Assembly: GCA_018136815.1 (NCBI GenBank)
Contig: CM030940.1
Coordinates: 4,054,245 to 4,118,244, forward strand
Direction of reading: 5' to 3'
DNA: 64,000 nt
Source of the DNA: Isochrysis galbana
Taxonomy: Eukaryota; Haptophyta; Isochrysidales; Isochrysidaceae
Part shown: piece after piece, positions 1 through 10,198 of the stretch
Position numbering within the stretch: position 1 is the stretch's first letter
Layout of the letters: each line of letters opens with the position of its first letter
Made by a program: the position numbers and the translations under genes
Notes under the pieces: generated by a model
What the model saw: the letters and a program-made list of their open reading frames with translations, nothing else
Told to the model about the DNA's origin: nothing
Databases searched by the model: none

Positions 1-750
1 AGTATGAGATAGCGGCACCGCAGTATTTTTGATGATGTGGCCGGCGAAGGGCGTCGGTGAACTCCCCCATGATGCGTCGGAATAAAGTTCAATGTCCGGA
101 CAGTTGCCGTTGAATTTAATCCCGAGATGCCTGGTGTTGTGAAGGTAGGCTAGCGCGCCGAGGGCGGCGGAATGATTCGACGGACTGGGATCATGCATAA
201 ATTGACAAAGGAAGCTCGAGACGAATGAGATGTCAGGCCTCGTGCAATTAGCAACCCAAAGTATGCATCCCATGAGGGATAAGAATGGCTTATCGCGCAT
301 GGCAGCTCGTTCCTCATCGTTGTTAGCGCCGTTCATCTTCATAAATCCCTCAACATCGGAGGAGCGAACGGGAACCGAGTAGGGTTGAGAAGACGTTGAT
401 AGAAATTTCTTCGATGCGGTTTGGATATAGTTGTCTTGATTGATGGTCATTGTTTTGTTGTCGTAGTCCCTGGTGAGGCTCATGCCGCAGAAGAGCGATG
501 GCGGCTTAGGGGCGCTACAAGCAAAACGAGCGGTGTATTGTTGGATGAAGGAGTCGAGTTGGGTTCCGCCGCTTTTGGTTCGAGGATACCCGATGAGCAG
601 ATTGTCGACGTAGAGTCCGATCTTAATTAGAATGCCATCGAGGTTACGCTTGAAGATATTGGGCTCGGCTGGACAGCGAATGAATCCAATCGATTGAAGA
701 TGCTCTGCGTTAGACTTCATGAATAGGTTTCCGGCTTGTTTAAAAAAATC
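1..750 (-). mobile_element. Ty1/Copia reverse transcriptase/RNase H fragment, open to window edge
   Basis: Reading the minus strand from about 750 to 1 gives one uninterrupted frame that resembles the C-terminal half of a Copia reverse transcriptase and the start of RNase H. Landmarks are LKQAG-like residues near 730 (KQAGNLF), the active-site box LYVDNLLI near 590-610, TRPDISF near 210-230 and LYSDASWG (RNase H start) near 70-90. The catalytic box of active Copia elements is YVDD; here the second aspartate is Asn, so this copy is probably dead. The frame breaks off near 740, where an unrelated repeat (R1) begins, so the N-terminal half of the RT is missing. Integrase sequence of the same orientation lies further upstream at 1607-2330, the expected Copia order. 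The left part lies outside the window. Confidence 0.88.
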
Positions 751-960
751 ATCTGAAGATTCGGGGCTATACACCTACTGTCTACAGGACTCACCCTCTA
801 TATTTCCATCGCCCTTATCTCCCCTCCCTCCACCTCCTCCCCTGCCCCCCTTCTTTCCTTTTTCTTTGGTTTCCGGGGTTCGACCTCGGTGCACTACCTG
901 AGGTCTGGTTTGGAGTGTGGGGTCGGGGCAGGCCTTCTGGTATGGTCACTCTCATGTCAC
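741..960 (+). repeat. Dispersed repeat R1, copy 1
   Basis: This block starts with an A-run followed by TCTGAAGATTC and a GGGCTATACACCTAC motif, and ends with TTTCTTTGGTTTCCGGGGTT and GTTTGGAGTGTGG. The same two ends occur at 61082-61275 (+), on the minus strand at 43964-42870 (interrupted there by another element), and the start alone at 20463-20503. I see no coding capacity. It interrupts the Copia remnant. Confidence 0.65.
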
Positions 961-1044
961 GTCCTCACGGCCGTGTTTGGGTGTGGGGATCCCGTCTATG
1001 TCACATTGCCTCTAGTGGTGCCCGTTCCCGTTGTCTGCATCAGT

Positions 1045-1600
1045 GTTGTTGCGGGTAAAGGGGGTCCACTCCCTCCCGCTTGTACATTTCCCCCGCCGTC
1101 TAGGTTTCTCCGCGTGACTTCCCCCTTACTGTCATGCTCCGACGCCCCCTCCTCGCGTCGCCATTTAGGTTCGTCTTCCCCCCCGCGCGGAAGTCTTCCC
1201 CCTTTTCGCTCCCTTCCCCGTTTTCCCCTCCCCGAGTGTTTCCCTTGTTCTCCCGGCCCCCTTTCATCCCTCTCTTTTCCCGCGTTTCCCCTCTCCCGAC
1301 GCGTGTTCTTTTCCCGCGAGTGTCTTCCCCCGTATTTCTTCGTCTAGCGATCAAGCGCCACCGCTCGAGCGCTCCCGTCCCCTCCCCGTCTGCCTGTGCT
1401 CTCGTGCTCGTCCCGCCCGTCCTCATGCTGCCCGAGGCTGTACCCTCGGCCTCGCCCTCGTCCGCTCGTGCCTCCCCAGTCCGTGACCCTCCGTCGCCTG
1501 CGCCCCCTCCCTTTTGTACTTCACATGTTGATACCATGCACAGCCCCTCCACACCAACACACACAACAGCCACAGCCCTCCACTGCTCACCACACCCACA
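1045..1600 (+). repeat. Dispersed repeat family B, copy 1
   Basis: A pyrimidine-rich stretch whose reverse complement matches 14190-14830 over several hundred bases (for example the segments CGTGACTTCCCCC, CTCCGACGCCCCCTCC and TCTCCCGGCCCCCTTTCATC), and more weakly 35740-36480. The open frames across it are compositional. It lies between the two Copia fragments and may be an unrelated insertion or a remnant of another element. Confidence 0.6.
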
Positions 1601-1606
1601 AGTGTT

Positions 1607-2330
1607 TTATACGTCCTCTTCGCTGCACACCTCTGTCTCTTGGATAGCGTGTGCGATCCCAAGTTTTGCGGCCAGCTCGGCTAGCTCCTCGCTGGGTTTG
1701 AGCCCACCTTTGCCGCTTATGTGAAATATGGGCCTTAAGGCGCCCATATCTATTCTTTTCTTAGGTTGTCTTCCCATGCCCGCTTGGGCCGTTCGCGCTG
1801 AGTCGGTTTCATATGCGAATAATAGTGCTTTACACAAGGTAGTGTATCTCTCTATTATTCTTATGAGTATTGATTCTTTCGAGTAGGCCATAATAGCGAT
1901 TTCATACCGTCATAACCAGAGTGGGCTAACATGACGCGCATCGGCCGTAGAAGGGTGTACCATAGGCGCTCGGCGTGGGCGTTGCGGTCGGGAGCATAGG
2001 GCGGAGAGTACGTACGTCGAATTCCCAGCTCCGCGCAGAACTCATCAACATTATTAGCGGTAAATTCGGTGCCATTATCGCAGTGCCAGGTGTCAACAAC
2101 GCCCGGTAGCACTGTTTTCGAGAGGAACCTCTTGTGATCGATCATGAATTGCTTCGCCGCGTTTAGCACTGAGCCGCTATCCTTCGATTTGAGAAAATAG
2201 ACGGACGGGTAGTGCGTAGCCCGGTCGTAGAAGCAAACCGCGTATTCGTATTGACCAAGTAGACTCCGAGGAAAGGGGTGAACACAATATCAATACTACC
2301 GTAAGTAAGCGTAGTATAGTAGTATAGTAG
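1607..2330 (-). pseudogene. Ty1/Copia integrase, frameshifted
   Basis: The minus strand encodes a Copia integrase in pieces. The core reads HCDNGTEF near 2060-2080 and reaches the glutamate of HAERLWY near 1950-1965, giving the exact D-35-E spacing of the DDE catalytic triad. Upstream, YAVCFYDRATHYPSVYFLKSK (2180-2250) matches the preceding integrase strand, but the first catalytic Asp lies in another frame near 2290, so a frameshift is present. Downstream the frame shifts again, and a tail with QAGMGRQPKKR (about 1755-1795) follows to a stop at 1607. That tail motif recurs at 42365-42412 and 46413-46437 and is a useful tag for this family. This is an inactive element. Confidence 0.85.
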
Positions 2331-2399
2331 GAGTAGAGAGTAGAGGAGACGCATGCAGCAGCCGTGGCTATAGATGTGTGAATCTGTGAGTGAGTGCGC

Positions 2400-2690
2400 G
2401 CATGCGCGGCGCGCGCGCCTCTCTCTTGCGGCACGCGCGATGGCGTGCCTGCGACAGGCCTGCAGCTGCCTGCTGGCGACCCCTAGAGGCTCCTGGAGGC
2501 CAGCTCAGGGGGTAGAGGAGGCTGGGGCTGGGCCCTGGCTGGCCTCCCTCCCCTGCCTCTCCCTCGCTGGCGCTCCTGAGCCTCCGTCCGGGGCCTCCAA
2601 TCTGCACCTGTCTGCCTGTCGACCAGGGGGGGGAGGGAGGGTTGGAGCGATGGGCTGGCCACGACAGGCCGCATCCATCTTCTTGATGCA
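2400..2690 (+). repeat. Family H internal fragment
   Basis: About 290 bases match, in the same orientation, the interior of the hairpin-ended family H at 36970-37210 (for example GATGGCGTGCCTGCGACAGG, CTCGCTGGCGCTCCTGAGCC and CTGCCTGTCGACCAGG). The match stops near 2690 without the terminal hairpin, so this is a truncated copy. Confidence 0.7.
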
Positions 2691-2724
2691 TCCATCTTCT
2701 CTACCTTTAGATTCCCCTTGAGAG

Positions 2725-2815
2725 TCAGTTGAGTCAACTTGTTGAGAGGCTCAACATGCTGAGCCAACTTGTTGAGAGGTTGACTCAACATGTTGAGTCA
2801 ACTTGTTGAGAGGCC
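2725..2815. repeat. Compound direct/inverted short repeat
   Basis: The unit GAGYCAACTTGTTGAGAGG appears three times about 30-34 bases apart. It is interleaved with its near-complement CTCAACATGYTGAGYC, so the segment can fold as well as slip. No gene is visible. It joins two family H fragments. Confidence 0.7.
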
Positions 2816-3019
2816 AATCCCCGCCGTTTTCCTTTTTCTGCACGTTATTGTCGCACGTGTTCTACTTCGTTACTATAAGTGTCGCGTGCGGTGCTGTGAA
2901 TGGTGCGTGCGTGCGGATGTAGAGGGGATTTTATCCTGCGATATACAGTCGGTGATGCGATCGGCGATGGCGCTCTGCCTCGCCCAAGGAGCCGCGGTGG
3001 TTGCCTCGTGGGCACCACC

Positions 3020-3069
3020 GCGATAGGGGCTCGTGCCCCCCCATGGGCGAACCAAGTATAAACTTAGTT
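3020..3069 (+). repeat. Family H terminal hairpin copy
   Basis: This stretch has the GGGCTCGTGCCCCCCCATGG lead-in followed by the 20-nt terminal hairpin of family H at 3050-3069 (AACCAAGTATAAACTTAGTT). It is the same end seen at 37369-37388 and 43914-43933. Confidence 0.7.
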
Positions 3070-3339
3070 GGCACCGCACTCCATCGAGGGGAGTGCAAAC
3101 CCCCCCCTCTCGCCCTCTCTCTCTCTCTCCTCTCTCACCCTTCCTTCTTCTCCCTACGGCGCGTCGCCATGCGCGCGCCCCGGCCTGCTCCTAGAGGCTC
3201 AGAGGCCCTCTGAGGCCTCCGCCTAGAGGGCTAGCAAGGGCAAGGGCAGCTCAGGGGGCAGTAGAGGCTGGGGCTCGCCCCTTGCCCTTGGCCCCCCTGC
3301 CTCTCCCACGCCCCGCACTCGCCTCGTTCCTCGTTGGGC

Positions 3340-3570
3340 ATGGGTGCCGCCTAGAGGCCTCTATTTGCCTGGCGACTAGGAATGGGGGGGGGAGTCAATT
3401 CGAGGGCAGGCCCATTGCGGGCATGGGGGTGCGGCTCGCAACCCGCGCCCACTGGGGTGTGGGAGGTGTCGTTGAGTGCCTCGCTCATGCCAAAAGGCAG
3501 ATAGTGGGGTAGACCGACAGGCCCGCCCGCAGAGGGGAGTTGGAGCCTGAAAGGGGTATAAATTTAGTTG
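3340..3570 (+). repeat. Dispersed repeat family C, copy 1
   Basis: This matches 28850-29095 (+) and the minus strand of 22560-21430: GCCTGGCGACYAGG, a G-run, GAGTCAAYTCGAGGGCAGGC and CCCGCGCCCACTGGGGT. It ends in a hairpin-like GTATAAATTTAGTTG. Here the site GGCTCGCAACCCGCG is intact; in the 21-22 kb copy the same site is split by a hAT-like element. Confidence 0.65.
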
Positions 3571-3640
3571 AGAACAAGACGGTACTAGATACTGTGCCGA
3601 CAATCGACAATAGGTGCTAGCGCCCAGAGTCTTCAGATTT

Positions 3641-4270
3641 TTAAAAGTTTTCTACATCTACCATATCTGCATTCTTGCAACGCATGGACATGACCATGCG
3701 ACTATCTTCATTAACGATGGCCGCTGCGCTCTCACCGCCTACTTCGGCTTCTAATACGCTTTGAATCATCTGCATTACTTTGGTTGATGTGCAATATATC
3801 AAACCGGGTTTCTCCTCGTCTATTACTTGGATGCGTCGGCCAAAGCAACGGAAGAGCAAAGAGGGAGAGGCCGTGGCCGCGGGAAAGCCGCTTCCCTGGC
3901 GCGTTGCTGTAGCAGCCCACAGGGGCTCCTCGATGCGGCCGACTGTTCCATCCTTCCGTACCGCTCCCTCCTTCCGAACGCGGGTAGAGCACAACCGCCA
4001 TCGCCAGCCATCGGCCACGAGCGAACTCAATCCAGGAGTGGGGAGAGCAAATGAGCTGTTGCGAGCCCACATCACCCATGAGCAAACGACTCGATGGGAT
4101 TTGTGCAGGCACATAGGGTGGAGATTGCAGTGAGGGAGGGGGGGAAGGAGGGTGAGGTTGACCGCGATGGGCTTCACTCATCGGGATCTGTTGGTAGATT
4201 TGCCAGAAGAATGTGGACCGCTGTGCGACAAGGATAGGTTCCATTCCCCCATAGGCTTGAGTCGTCAACA
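3641..4270 (-). pseudogene. Possible degraded helicase-like coding remnant
   Basis: Two minus-strand frames hold protein-like stretches. About 4030-4080 reads SSRLLMGDVGSQ, reminiscent of a helicase Walker A segment in which the usual GKT is gone. About 3650-3830 reads VIDEEKPGLIYCTSTKVMQM and continues to a stop at 3641, reminiscent of the start of a helicase C-terminal domain. They are in different frames with no convincing splice sites between them. I infer a decayed superfamily 2 helicase fragment of uncertain origin; the similarity is weak and the match could be chance. Confidence 0.25.
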
Positions 4271-4333
4271 AAGAGCGTCATGCGTGGAGTTTGAATAGCT
4301 TAGCGCCCTCTTGGGCAAGTCTGAGGGGCCCGC

Positions 4334-5323
4334 TCACGCTTTCTCACCGCCACTCTCAACGACGACGCCGGTAACGACCGGAGCATCGGCCTTCCCGGCG
4401 GATTTGCCTACTTCTCCGGAGCCGCCACCCTTCTGTGAGCGGAGAACCAGGACGATTATCGCGGCGAGAATAAGCACCCCCACGATGCAGCCGATGACGA
4501 TGCCCGCAATCGCGCCAGCAGAGAGACCGGAGCCAGTCTCCCCAACTTTGGCCTCCATGCTTCCCTCTTGAACGGTGTTGTTGGAGAATCCCTGTGCCCG
4601 GAATGAGGCATCGATGTTCTGGTTGCTCTCCAAGTTGCTCTTGGCTTGCGATGCCTCCTCCTCACTCGAGGTCGGGATGGTGACCTCAGCCACAACGCTT
4701 CCAGCTGCCAGGATGACGGTCGCCAGCGGCGCGATGACGAGACCAGCGGCGTCCGCAACGGCTTTGATTATCCTCCGCTTGGCGTCGTCGTTGTTGTAGT
4801 CTTCGAGGACGCCGTTCAGGATGAAGCGCGCGATGAGGTTGTGTGTCAGGTCTGGGCACAACTCATCAAGGCTGCTGAGGGCCTCCTCGAACTCCTCGTC
4901 GACGTCGGTGAAGTCGCCATAGACGGAGGGGAGCTTGCTGTAGCAGCCAGACACCTGGTCGATGTAGGTCCTCAAGACGTCTCTGTAGGCGTTTTTGCAG
5001 TCAGGATAGTCATAGCAGAAATTCTCGAATTCCTCGGCATTGTCATCGAGGTCGTCGAGATCAATCTCAGGGACATTAATGTCGGCGTTGAATGACTGGC
5101 CATTGATGATCTTGGGCTTCGTCTTGAGCACACGATCCTCGGGGTCATACACGGATAGGGACTCGCACGCATTGGCCATCACCTCGAATTTGGGCTGGAG
5201 CTTGTCAGAGGCGCCTGCTATGCAGTTGGCAAAGTTGAGGATGTCCTGTGCGAAGGTTTCAAACTCACTCGCCTGGCTTCCGACGAGCATGGAGGAGAAG
5301 AGTGCCGCGATAGAAATCTTCAT
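4334..5323 (-). CDS. Single-pass (type I) membrane protein, secreted ectodomain, function unknown
   Basis: An uninterrupted 329-aa frame. I start at the ATG at 5323 because it begins a clear signal peptide (MKISIAALFSSMLVGSQAS); the frame upstream of it is compositional. The ectodomain (about residues 20-265) is acidic with spaced cysteines (CIAGASDK, CESLS, CYDYPDCKNAY, CYSKLP, CPDLT), suggesting disulfide bonds. A hydrophobic stretch IAPLATVILAAGSVVAEV lies near residues 200-225. A strong transmembrane helix (AIAGIVIGCIVGVLILAAII) lies near residues 275-300, followed by a short Gly/Lys-rich tail. I do not recognise a family. The predicted role is cell-surface or secretory-pathway. No introns are apparent. 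Confidence 0.75.
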   Translation of the reverse strand: MKISIAALFSSMLVGSQASEFETFAQDILNFANCIAGASDKLQPKFEVMANACESLSVYDPEDRVLKTKPKIINGQSFNADINVPEIDLDDLDDNAEEFENFCYDYPDCKNAYRDVLRTYIDQVSGCYSKLPSVYGDFTDVDEEFEEALSSLDELCPDLTHNLIARFILNGVLEDYNNDDAKRRIIKAVADAAGLVIAPLATVILAAGSVVAEVTIPTSSEEEASQAKSNLESNQNIDASFRAQGFSNNTVQEGSMEAKVGETGSGLSAGAIAGIVIGCIVGVLILAAIIVLVLRSQKGGGSGEVGKSAGKADAPVVTGVVVESGGEKA

Positions 5324-6214
5324 GATGGGATGGAGAGAGAGTGCGCGACCAAGGGGGCGGGGGGGAAAGGGGAAGAGAGAGAGGGGGGGGGAAGGGAGCC
5401 TGCGCCGAGAGAGGGGAGCAAAGTGAAGGGGGTGAGCGGGCGGGGACCGGGGGAGTGGGAAGTGTAGTGTGGTAGCGCGTCCCTCGCGCGCCGCGCCGGT
5501 CGGTCCCCGCACGGCCCACTCGCGCCCGCACTCTCGAGCCGTCTCTTCTCCCGCCCCCCCCTTTGGCCTCCCGCCACACCTGTGGATGGAGCGAGAGAGA
5601 GCGTGCTCGTGGAGAGAGAGAGAGGGAGGGAGCTCTCTCTTGTTTTCAAGAGGTTTCCCTCGTGGTTTCCCCTCTCACGCCGCCTCCTCCCCTCTCTCTC
5701 TCCTGTCCCATCTCCCCCTCTCTTCCGGGCTTTTCTCCTCGTGGGCGGCTCCTTGCGCTTGTCTTCCTCAAGAAGGTCCTCGGCGTTCCTCGCGCCGCCC
5801 CAAACCTCACGAGGAGAGAGAGAGAGAGAGAGAGAGAGAGGAAGAGGCGCCTCCTCGGCGAGAAGGCTGCGAGGGCCTGATACTACTATTGTAATCCCAT
5901 GAGGCTCGATGAGATCCTCTCGGGATTGCCTCTCTCTCACTCGTGCGCCTCCTCCAATATGGTATTACTCTCCCAATAGGCGAGTTCGTGCCTCCCGGCG
6001 GGTCGGCCTTTCCTTCCGCATCTCTCTCTTCTCTTCCACAGTGAATGGGGGGGGGGGGGGGGGGGCGCCTAGGTTGACCAGCCCAGAGAGAAGGGATCTG
6101 GCGCCTTCCTTTTACCGGCCATCTCCCGCCCCCCCCCCCCCCCCGCAGCCCACACAGATTCCGCGGGGGGGAGGGGGGGGGGGGCGCTCCATCCATTGGC
6201 GCGCGGCAACTAAG

Positions 6215-6249
<35 letters not shown>

Positions 6250-6641
6250 GCGAGAGAGAGAGAGAGAGGAGGGGGAGGAGGGCGGGGAGGGCGGGGAGGA
6301 GAGAGGAGAGAGAGCCCCACCACCGTCCGTCCGGGGGCGCACCTCGTCGGGGAGAGCGCCGCGGTCGATGTCGATGTGCGCGCGGCAGCCGAACGCGCGG
6401 GGGGGGGGGGGGAGGGGGGGGGGGAAGCGGAGAGAGGTCGAGGATGTGAGCCATCGAATAGAGGGATTTTGCAACAGTTGAAACAGCGGGTTACAAGACG
6501 TGCTCCGCCTCCGTCGCAACGGAGTTTCAACCGCCTCGCAAAAGGGCAACTCGGCAGAAATATCAAGTTTTCGAGGTTGAAACTTTGGAGTTGGGGCGAG
6601 ATCACCCTGAGAGAGGGGAGAGCGCCGCGCCGGGACGAGAG
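5324..6641. other. Low-complexity intergenic region
   Basis: No supportable gene. The region contains GA/CT microsatellites (for example 5817-5842, 6252-6270) and long guanine runs (about 6047-6066, 6220-6248, 6401-6423). The long open frames here on both strands are products of this composition. Confidence 0.7.
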
Positions 6642-7109
6642 ATGCCGACCCGCCCCTTCAATGCGCAGGAGCTGGGTGAGTCCCAGCTCGCGCTCACAGC
6701 GGCGATGCTGCTGGGGATGAGGAGGCGCCGGCGGCAGGCGTCGCTGCGGCGCCAGGGCCGGCACAGTGAGGCGCAGCGGCACAGCCGCCTCAACGAGGTG
6801 GCGATGCTTGCGTTTGCAGCGGAGCCGCTTCTTCGCTCGACCCGCTCGCGCATTGGGCCAGAGCGCCTGTCGCTGGTGCGTCTGGAGCGCGAGACAGCGG
6901 AGGCAGGTGGAGGCGATGGGATTGTCGTGCGCGACATCTACGCACGCTTCGGTGTGCGCCTTGAGGACTTGCCACGCTTCATCGCTGCACTCGATCTGCC
7001 TGCAGGCTTCTCGACGCCAAGCAGGCATGTGGCTAGCGCTGAGGAGGCAGTGCTGCTCACGCTCCGGCGTTTCAAGACGGCAGGTGAGCGCCCGTCGCGG
7101 CACATGTGA
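6642..7109 (+). CDS. PIF/Harbinger-type transposase N-terminal fragment, possible
   Basis: From ATG 6642 the frame reads an Arg-rich start followed by DIYARFGVRLEDLPRF, then a helix ending GEEALLL-like (ASAEEAVLLTLRRFKTAG). That arrangement, an 'aspartate-leucine-proline-arginine-phenylalanine' helix followed by 'EEA-LL-LRR', is what I associate with the N-terminus of Harbinger/PIF-derived DDE transposases and HARBI1-like proteins. A donor-like GTGAGC follows at 7084, so the frame may continue by splicing, but no DDE domain is visible downstream. It could be a truncated transposase, a domesticated gene with unseen exons, or an unrelated protein. Confidence 0.4.
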   Translation: MPTRPFNAQELGESQLALTAAMLLGMRRRRRQASLRRQGRHSEAQRHSRLNEVAMLAFAAEPLLRSTRSRIGPERLSLVRLERETAEAGGGDGIVVRDIYARFGVRLEDLPRFIAALDLPAGFSTPSRHVASAEEAVLLTLRRFKTAGERPSRHM

Positions 7110-7159
7110 CACCCTGGATCCTTCACACTCCCACGGCTTTCTTCTCCTTCCTTGGCACC

Positions 7160-7392
7160 GCAGGTAGCGTAGCTGGGCTTATGTGGGAGTGTGGTGTTGT
7201 CCGGGTTTGTCCACACCTGCTTCTGCGTGATGACGCCGTCTGCCGACTCGCTCTTCTTGCCGTCCTTGAAGGTGTTGAAGGCCAACGCGCCGGCGTCGGA
7301 CACTTGCCGGAGCAATGCCACCCTCCGAGGAATACTCCAGCGGAAGGATGGGCCCCTCGTTGTTGGCTCCTTCTCCTTCTCCTGCGGGATAG
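7160..7392 (-). pseudogene. Possible exon or frameshifted coding fragment
   Basis: Minus strand, after an acceptor-like CCCGCAG at about 7393. One frame gives ANNEGPILPLEYSSEGGIAP and, after a one-base shift, another gives SDAGALAFNTFKDGKKSESA followed by DGVITQKQVWTNPDNTTLPH. Both look like real protein, not composition, which suggests a single exon with an indel, or a sequencing error. It may belong with the 7796-8365 reading frame on the same strand. I do not recognise the family. Confidence 0.3.
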
Positions 7393-7795
7393 GGAAGGAG
7401 GGGGGAGGTATTAGTGCGTGCGCTGAAGGATGAAGGAGGGCGGCGCCGTGTTTCTGGGAGGCCGTATACATGTGTACCCCTCGACGCGGCCTCGCCCGCC
7501 CACGGCCCGATGCTACAAGCAAGAGCCAGAGGTCATTGCGGTCACGGCGTGTGAGGAAGCTCGCAACGCAAGCCCAACCAACCAACCAAGGGGCTGAGGG
7601 GAAGGCATGGGGCATGGGTCGCGGACGTGGGGCGTGGGGATGGCCGCGCAGTGGTCAAGGTGTGGGCTGCAGCCGAGGTGGCGCAGCCGCGGCACCGGTC
7701 ATGCAAGAGGACGAGAGGGCGCGGGGGGCGAGAGGGAAGTGCCACGCTCGCACCGTCGCAGCGGCCATCTCGTAAACCACCTTGCGGAGTTTCTT

Positions 7796-8365
7796 TCACT
7801 GCAGGGGAGTCGAACCAAACCAACGGGCTTTTCTCGCGTTGTCTGATTCGGCGTCAGCCACCCAACGTTGCACCTTACGCAGGTCGGCCTGAAGATATGC
7901 GGTGATGAGCACCGACAGGAGGAGCACTTCGTGCATCGTCGCCTCCGCTGAACCAGGTGAGTAGAACTTCTGACACGGCTGCTGCTCGCGCATGTCGTCC
8001 ACCTCGCTGATGTCGAATAACTCTGCTCCAATATCTTGCGCAGGTGAGTCGGTCTGCGCCGCCAGGAATTCACCAAAGAGTACCCGCTGTTCCTCTGTGA
8101 GCGAGTCCGTGAAGCTCATGTACTTGTGCAGCGCATCGGTCGATTGTAAGTGCATGCCTACGTGAGCAGCGCACCAAACGCTGAGATAAACTTTCTGCAG
8201 CTGGAGTGCGCGTTTGGAGTGCGCGGGCAGGCCAGTTAGAGTGCTAGTCGGGAGCGCACCGTTGATGTCTAGTGTGCTGTGCGTGTAGGCCCGTGTAGGC
8301 AGGTCATTCTCTGTCCCCTCAGCCAGCAGGGGCATGTTGGGTGCTGTGGTGGGGCTGGCAGCCAT
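7796..8365 (-). CDS. Hypothetical protein
   Basis: A 189-codon frame starting at ATG 8365 (MAASPTTAPNMPLLAEG). Its amino-acid usage is balanced and clearly unlike the surrounding low-complexity frames. The central part (about residues 50-110) is helical, KVYLSVWCAAHVGMHLQSTD, followed by an acidic DIGAELFDISEVDD stretch and a hydrophobic MHEVLLLSVLITAYLQADL helix near the end. There is no recognisable domain. Further exons on the minus strand are possible (see 7160-7392). Confidence 0.45.
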   Translation of the reverse strand: MAASPTTAPNMPLLAEGTENDLPTRAYTHSTLDINGALPTSTLTGLPAHSKRALQLQKVYLSVWCAAHVGMHLQSTDALHKYMSFTDSLTEEQRVLFGEFLAAQTDSPAQDIGAELFDISEVDDMREQQPCQKFYSPGSAEATMHEVLLLSVLITAYLQADLRKVQRWVADAESDNARKARWFGSTPLQ

Positions 8366-9219
8366 GCTGCGTGGGCAGGTAAAAGAAAAAACGGTCGAAT
8401 GCGGTGGCGCGAAACACCGGTGAGACCGCCGACGGGTCACCCGTGGCCATCTTGTCCGAGCCCCAGCAAAAATGGTGGGCTGACCTCCGACGCACTCTCG
8501 CTGGAGCGCGGCGAAGGTCGGCCTGTCCCAGCGGGTCGGTCGCCATCGCTCCGCTCCCACTTCGGATTGCGCGGGGGAGAGGTAGGGGAAAACTTCCCCA
8601 TGTCCCGCGAAAAAAATATTCTGACCCCATGATGCAGCGATGTTTTTTTTTTCACCCAGGCTCCCTCACCTCTAACAATTTGTGGTATCTTTTAACGTGT
8701 GTGATGAAGTAACAGGATGCGCGCCGCGCCGCGCCGCGCTCTCATCCTCGAGCCACAAGGGGCCGCGCTGCGGCCTCCTTGTGATAATGGGCCATCCCAA
8801 TTCGTCAAGCTCCTCCCCGCCGTCCAGAAACCGGCGGCGAAGCCAGTCGCTGGTGCATTCAAGCTGCCTGCCACCCCAGCCCTCCCTGTCCACCACCTCC
8901 TCCAGCTCGCCTCCACGCCAGACGAGCACACAGCACACAGGGCACATGAGGTCCACAGTGCCCTTGCCATCCTCACGCTCTACGTGCACCACACACAGAC
9001 ACCCTTAGGGCGCCACTGTCGTTGCGCTCGTGGGCGGAAGGCCGCCCGCCGCCCGCTAGGAGCGCAGCGAGGCAGGGGTCCCGAGGCAGAGGGCAGAGGG
9101 AACTCCTCATGGCCATACAGCATGGCCACGTAGGGTCGTAGAGGCTCGGAGCGGGCAGGCCGACCGGAGCGCCACCGCGTCACCCGTCGCACCTGCCGCT
9201 GGCGGCGGTCCTTAGCGTC

Positions 9220-9732
9220 CAGTTTACTTCTAGGCCAGGCTACCTTAAAAGGTTTTTATACTACTATTTACTATTTATCGACGCTTCATTGGTTCGCCGT
9301 CAATTGTGAGCTCCTCTCGAGGGAGGGAAGGAAGGGGGGGGGGGCGCCCCCGCCCGCCGCCGCGCCGTCGTTGCGCGCGCGCCCGGTGTCCCGCGGGCCG
9401 CCGAGAGGAGGAGAAAAGGCCAGGGAATCAGTTAAAAAATAAAAAAGGCATGCCGAGGATTCTCCTGGATAAGAAGAGTGAATAGAGATATATTATAGAG
9501 GAGAGAGAGCGAGGAGGACCAAGGAGAGCATGTGCCCCGCTGAATAAAGTGGGTAAAACGGTTAGAGTGAGAGATAGAATCGAGGACGATGTATCGTGGA
9601 GGGGGAGAGATGAAGGGAAAGATCGAAAGGTCAATCCCCAATAAAGTAGAGTAAGTAGAGTAGAGTACGCGTGGTGGTTGTGTGGGGAAAGGGCGCGGAG
9701 AGAGGGGAGCGAGGCGCTCGGCGGGCGCGAGG

Positions 9733-9772
<40 letters not shown>

Positions 9773-10198
9773 GACAGACGAGCCGGAGAAGAGAGAGACG
9801 GGAGGGAGATGGGGGGGAGGGGCGGGGAGAGCTTCTTCTTCTTAGAGGAAGGGGAGGAGAGAGTAGAAAGGGGGGAGAGGAGGAAGAGAGGGAGAGTGGG
9901 AACGAATAGTGTGGAGCAACGCGAACACGGAGGGCGAGCGAGCGAGCGAGGATGCGTCGCGAAGATCTAAATAAATCGTCCGATGTGGATGAGAAATCCT
10001 TGGGGCCAGCGCGGGGCGTGACGGCGGCGCGAGCATGAACTGGACACTGTCGATCGCCCTGATTACGTGATGAGAAGTCACGGAGAGGTGAGAGACCGCA
10101 CGGGGTCGTGACGGGGTCCGCGTCGGCCATTGTGAGCGGAGAGAGCGAGAAGGGAGTGGTGAGAGGTGGGGGCGGGGCGGGGAAGAGGGAGTTTCACC
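9220..10198. other. Intergenic region upstream of the BAR-J gene
   Basis: No gene seen. It contains AT-rich sequence at 9240-9290, a GA microsatellite near 9730-9770 and purine-rich sequence up to the start codon at 10199, likely promoter and 5' UTR of the downstream gene. Confidence 0.55.

Noticed and set aside
2725..2815. CRISPR-like array
   Set aside because: Only three imperfect units with self-complementary spacing, in a eukaryotic repeat junction.
5807..6549. Long Pro/Arg-rich open frames on both strands
   Set aside because: They are translations of GA/CT microsatellites and poly-G runs and have no protein-like segments.
8672..9215. Minus-strand frame with LMCPVCCVLVW and GEELDELGWPI segments
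   Set aside because: It looks partly protein-like, but the two frames needed do not join and part resembles repeat sequence near 14520; not enough to call a gene.
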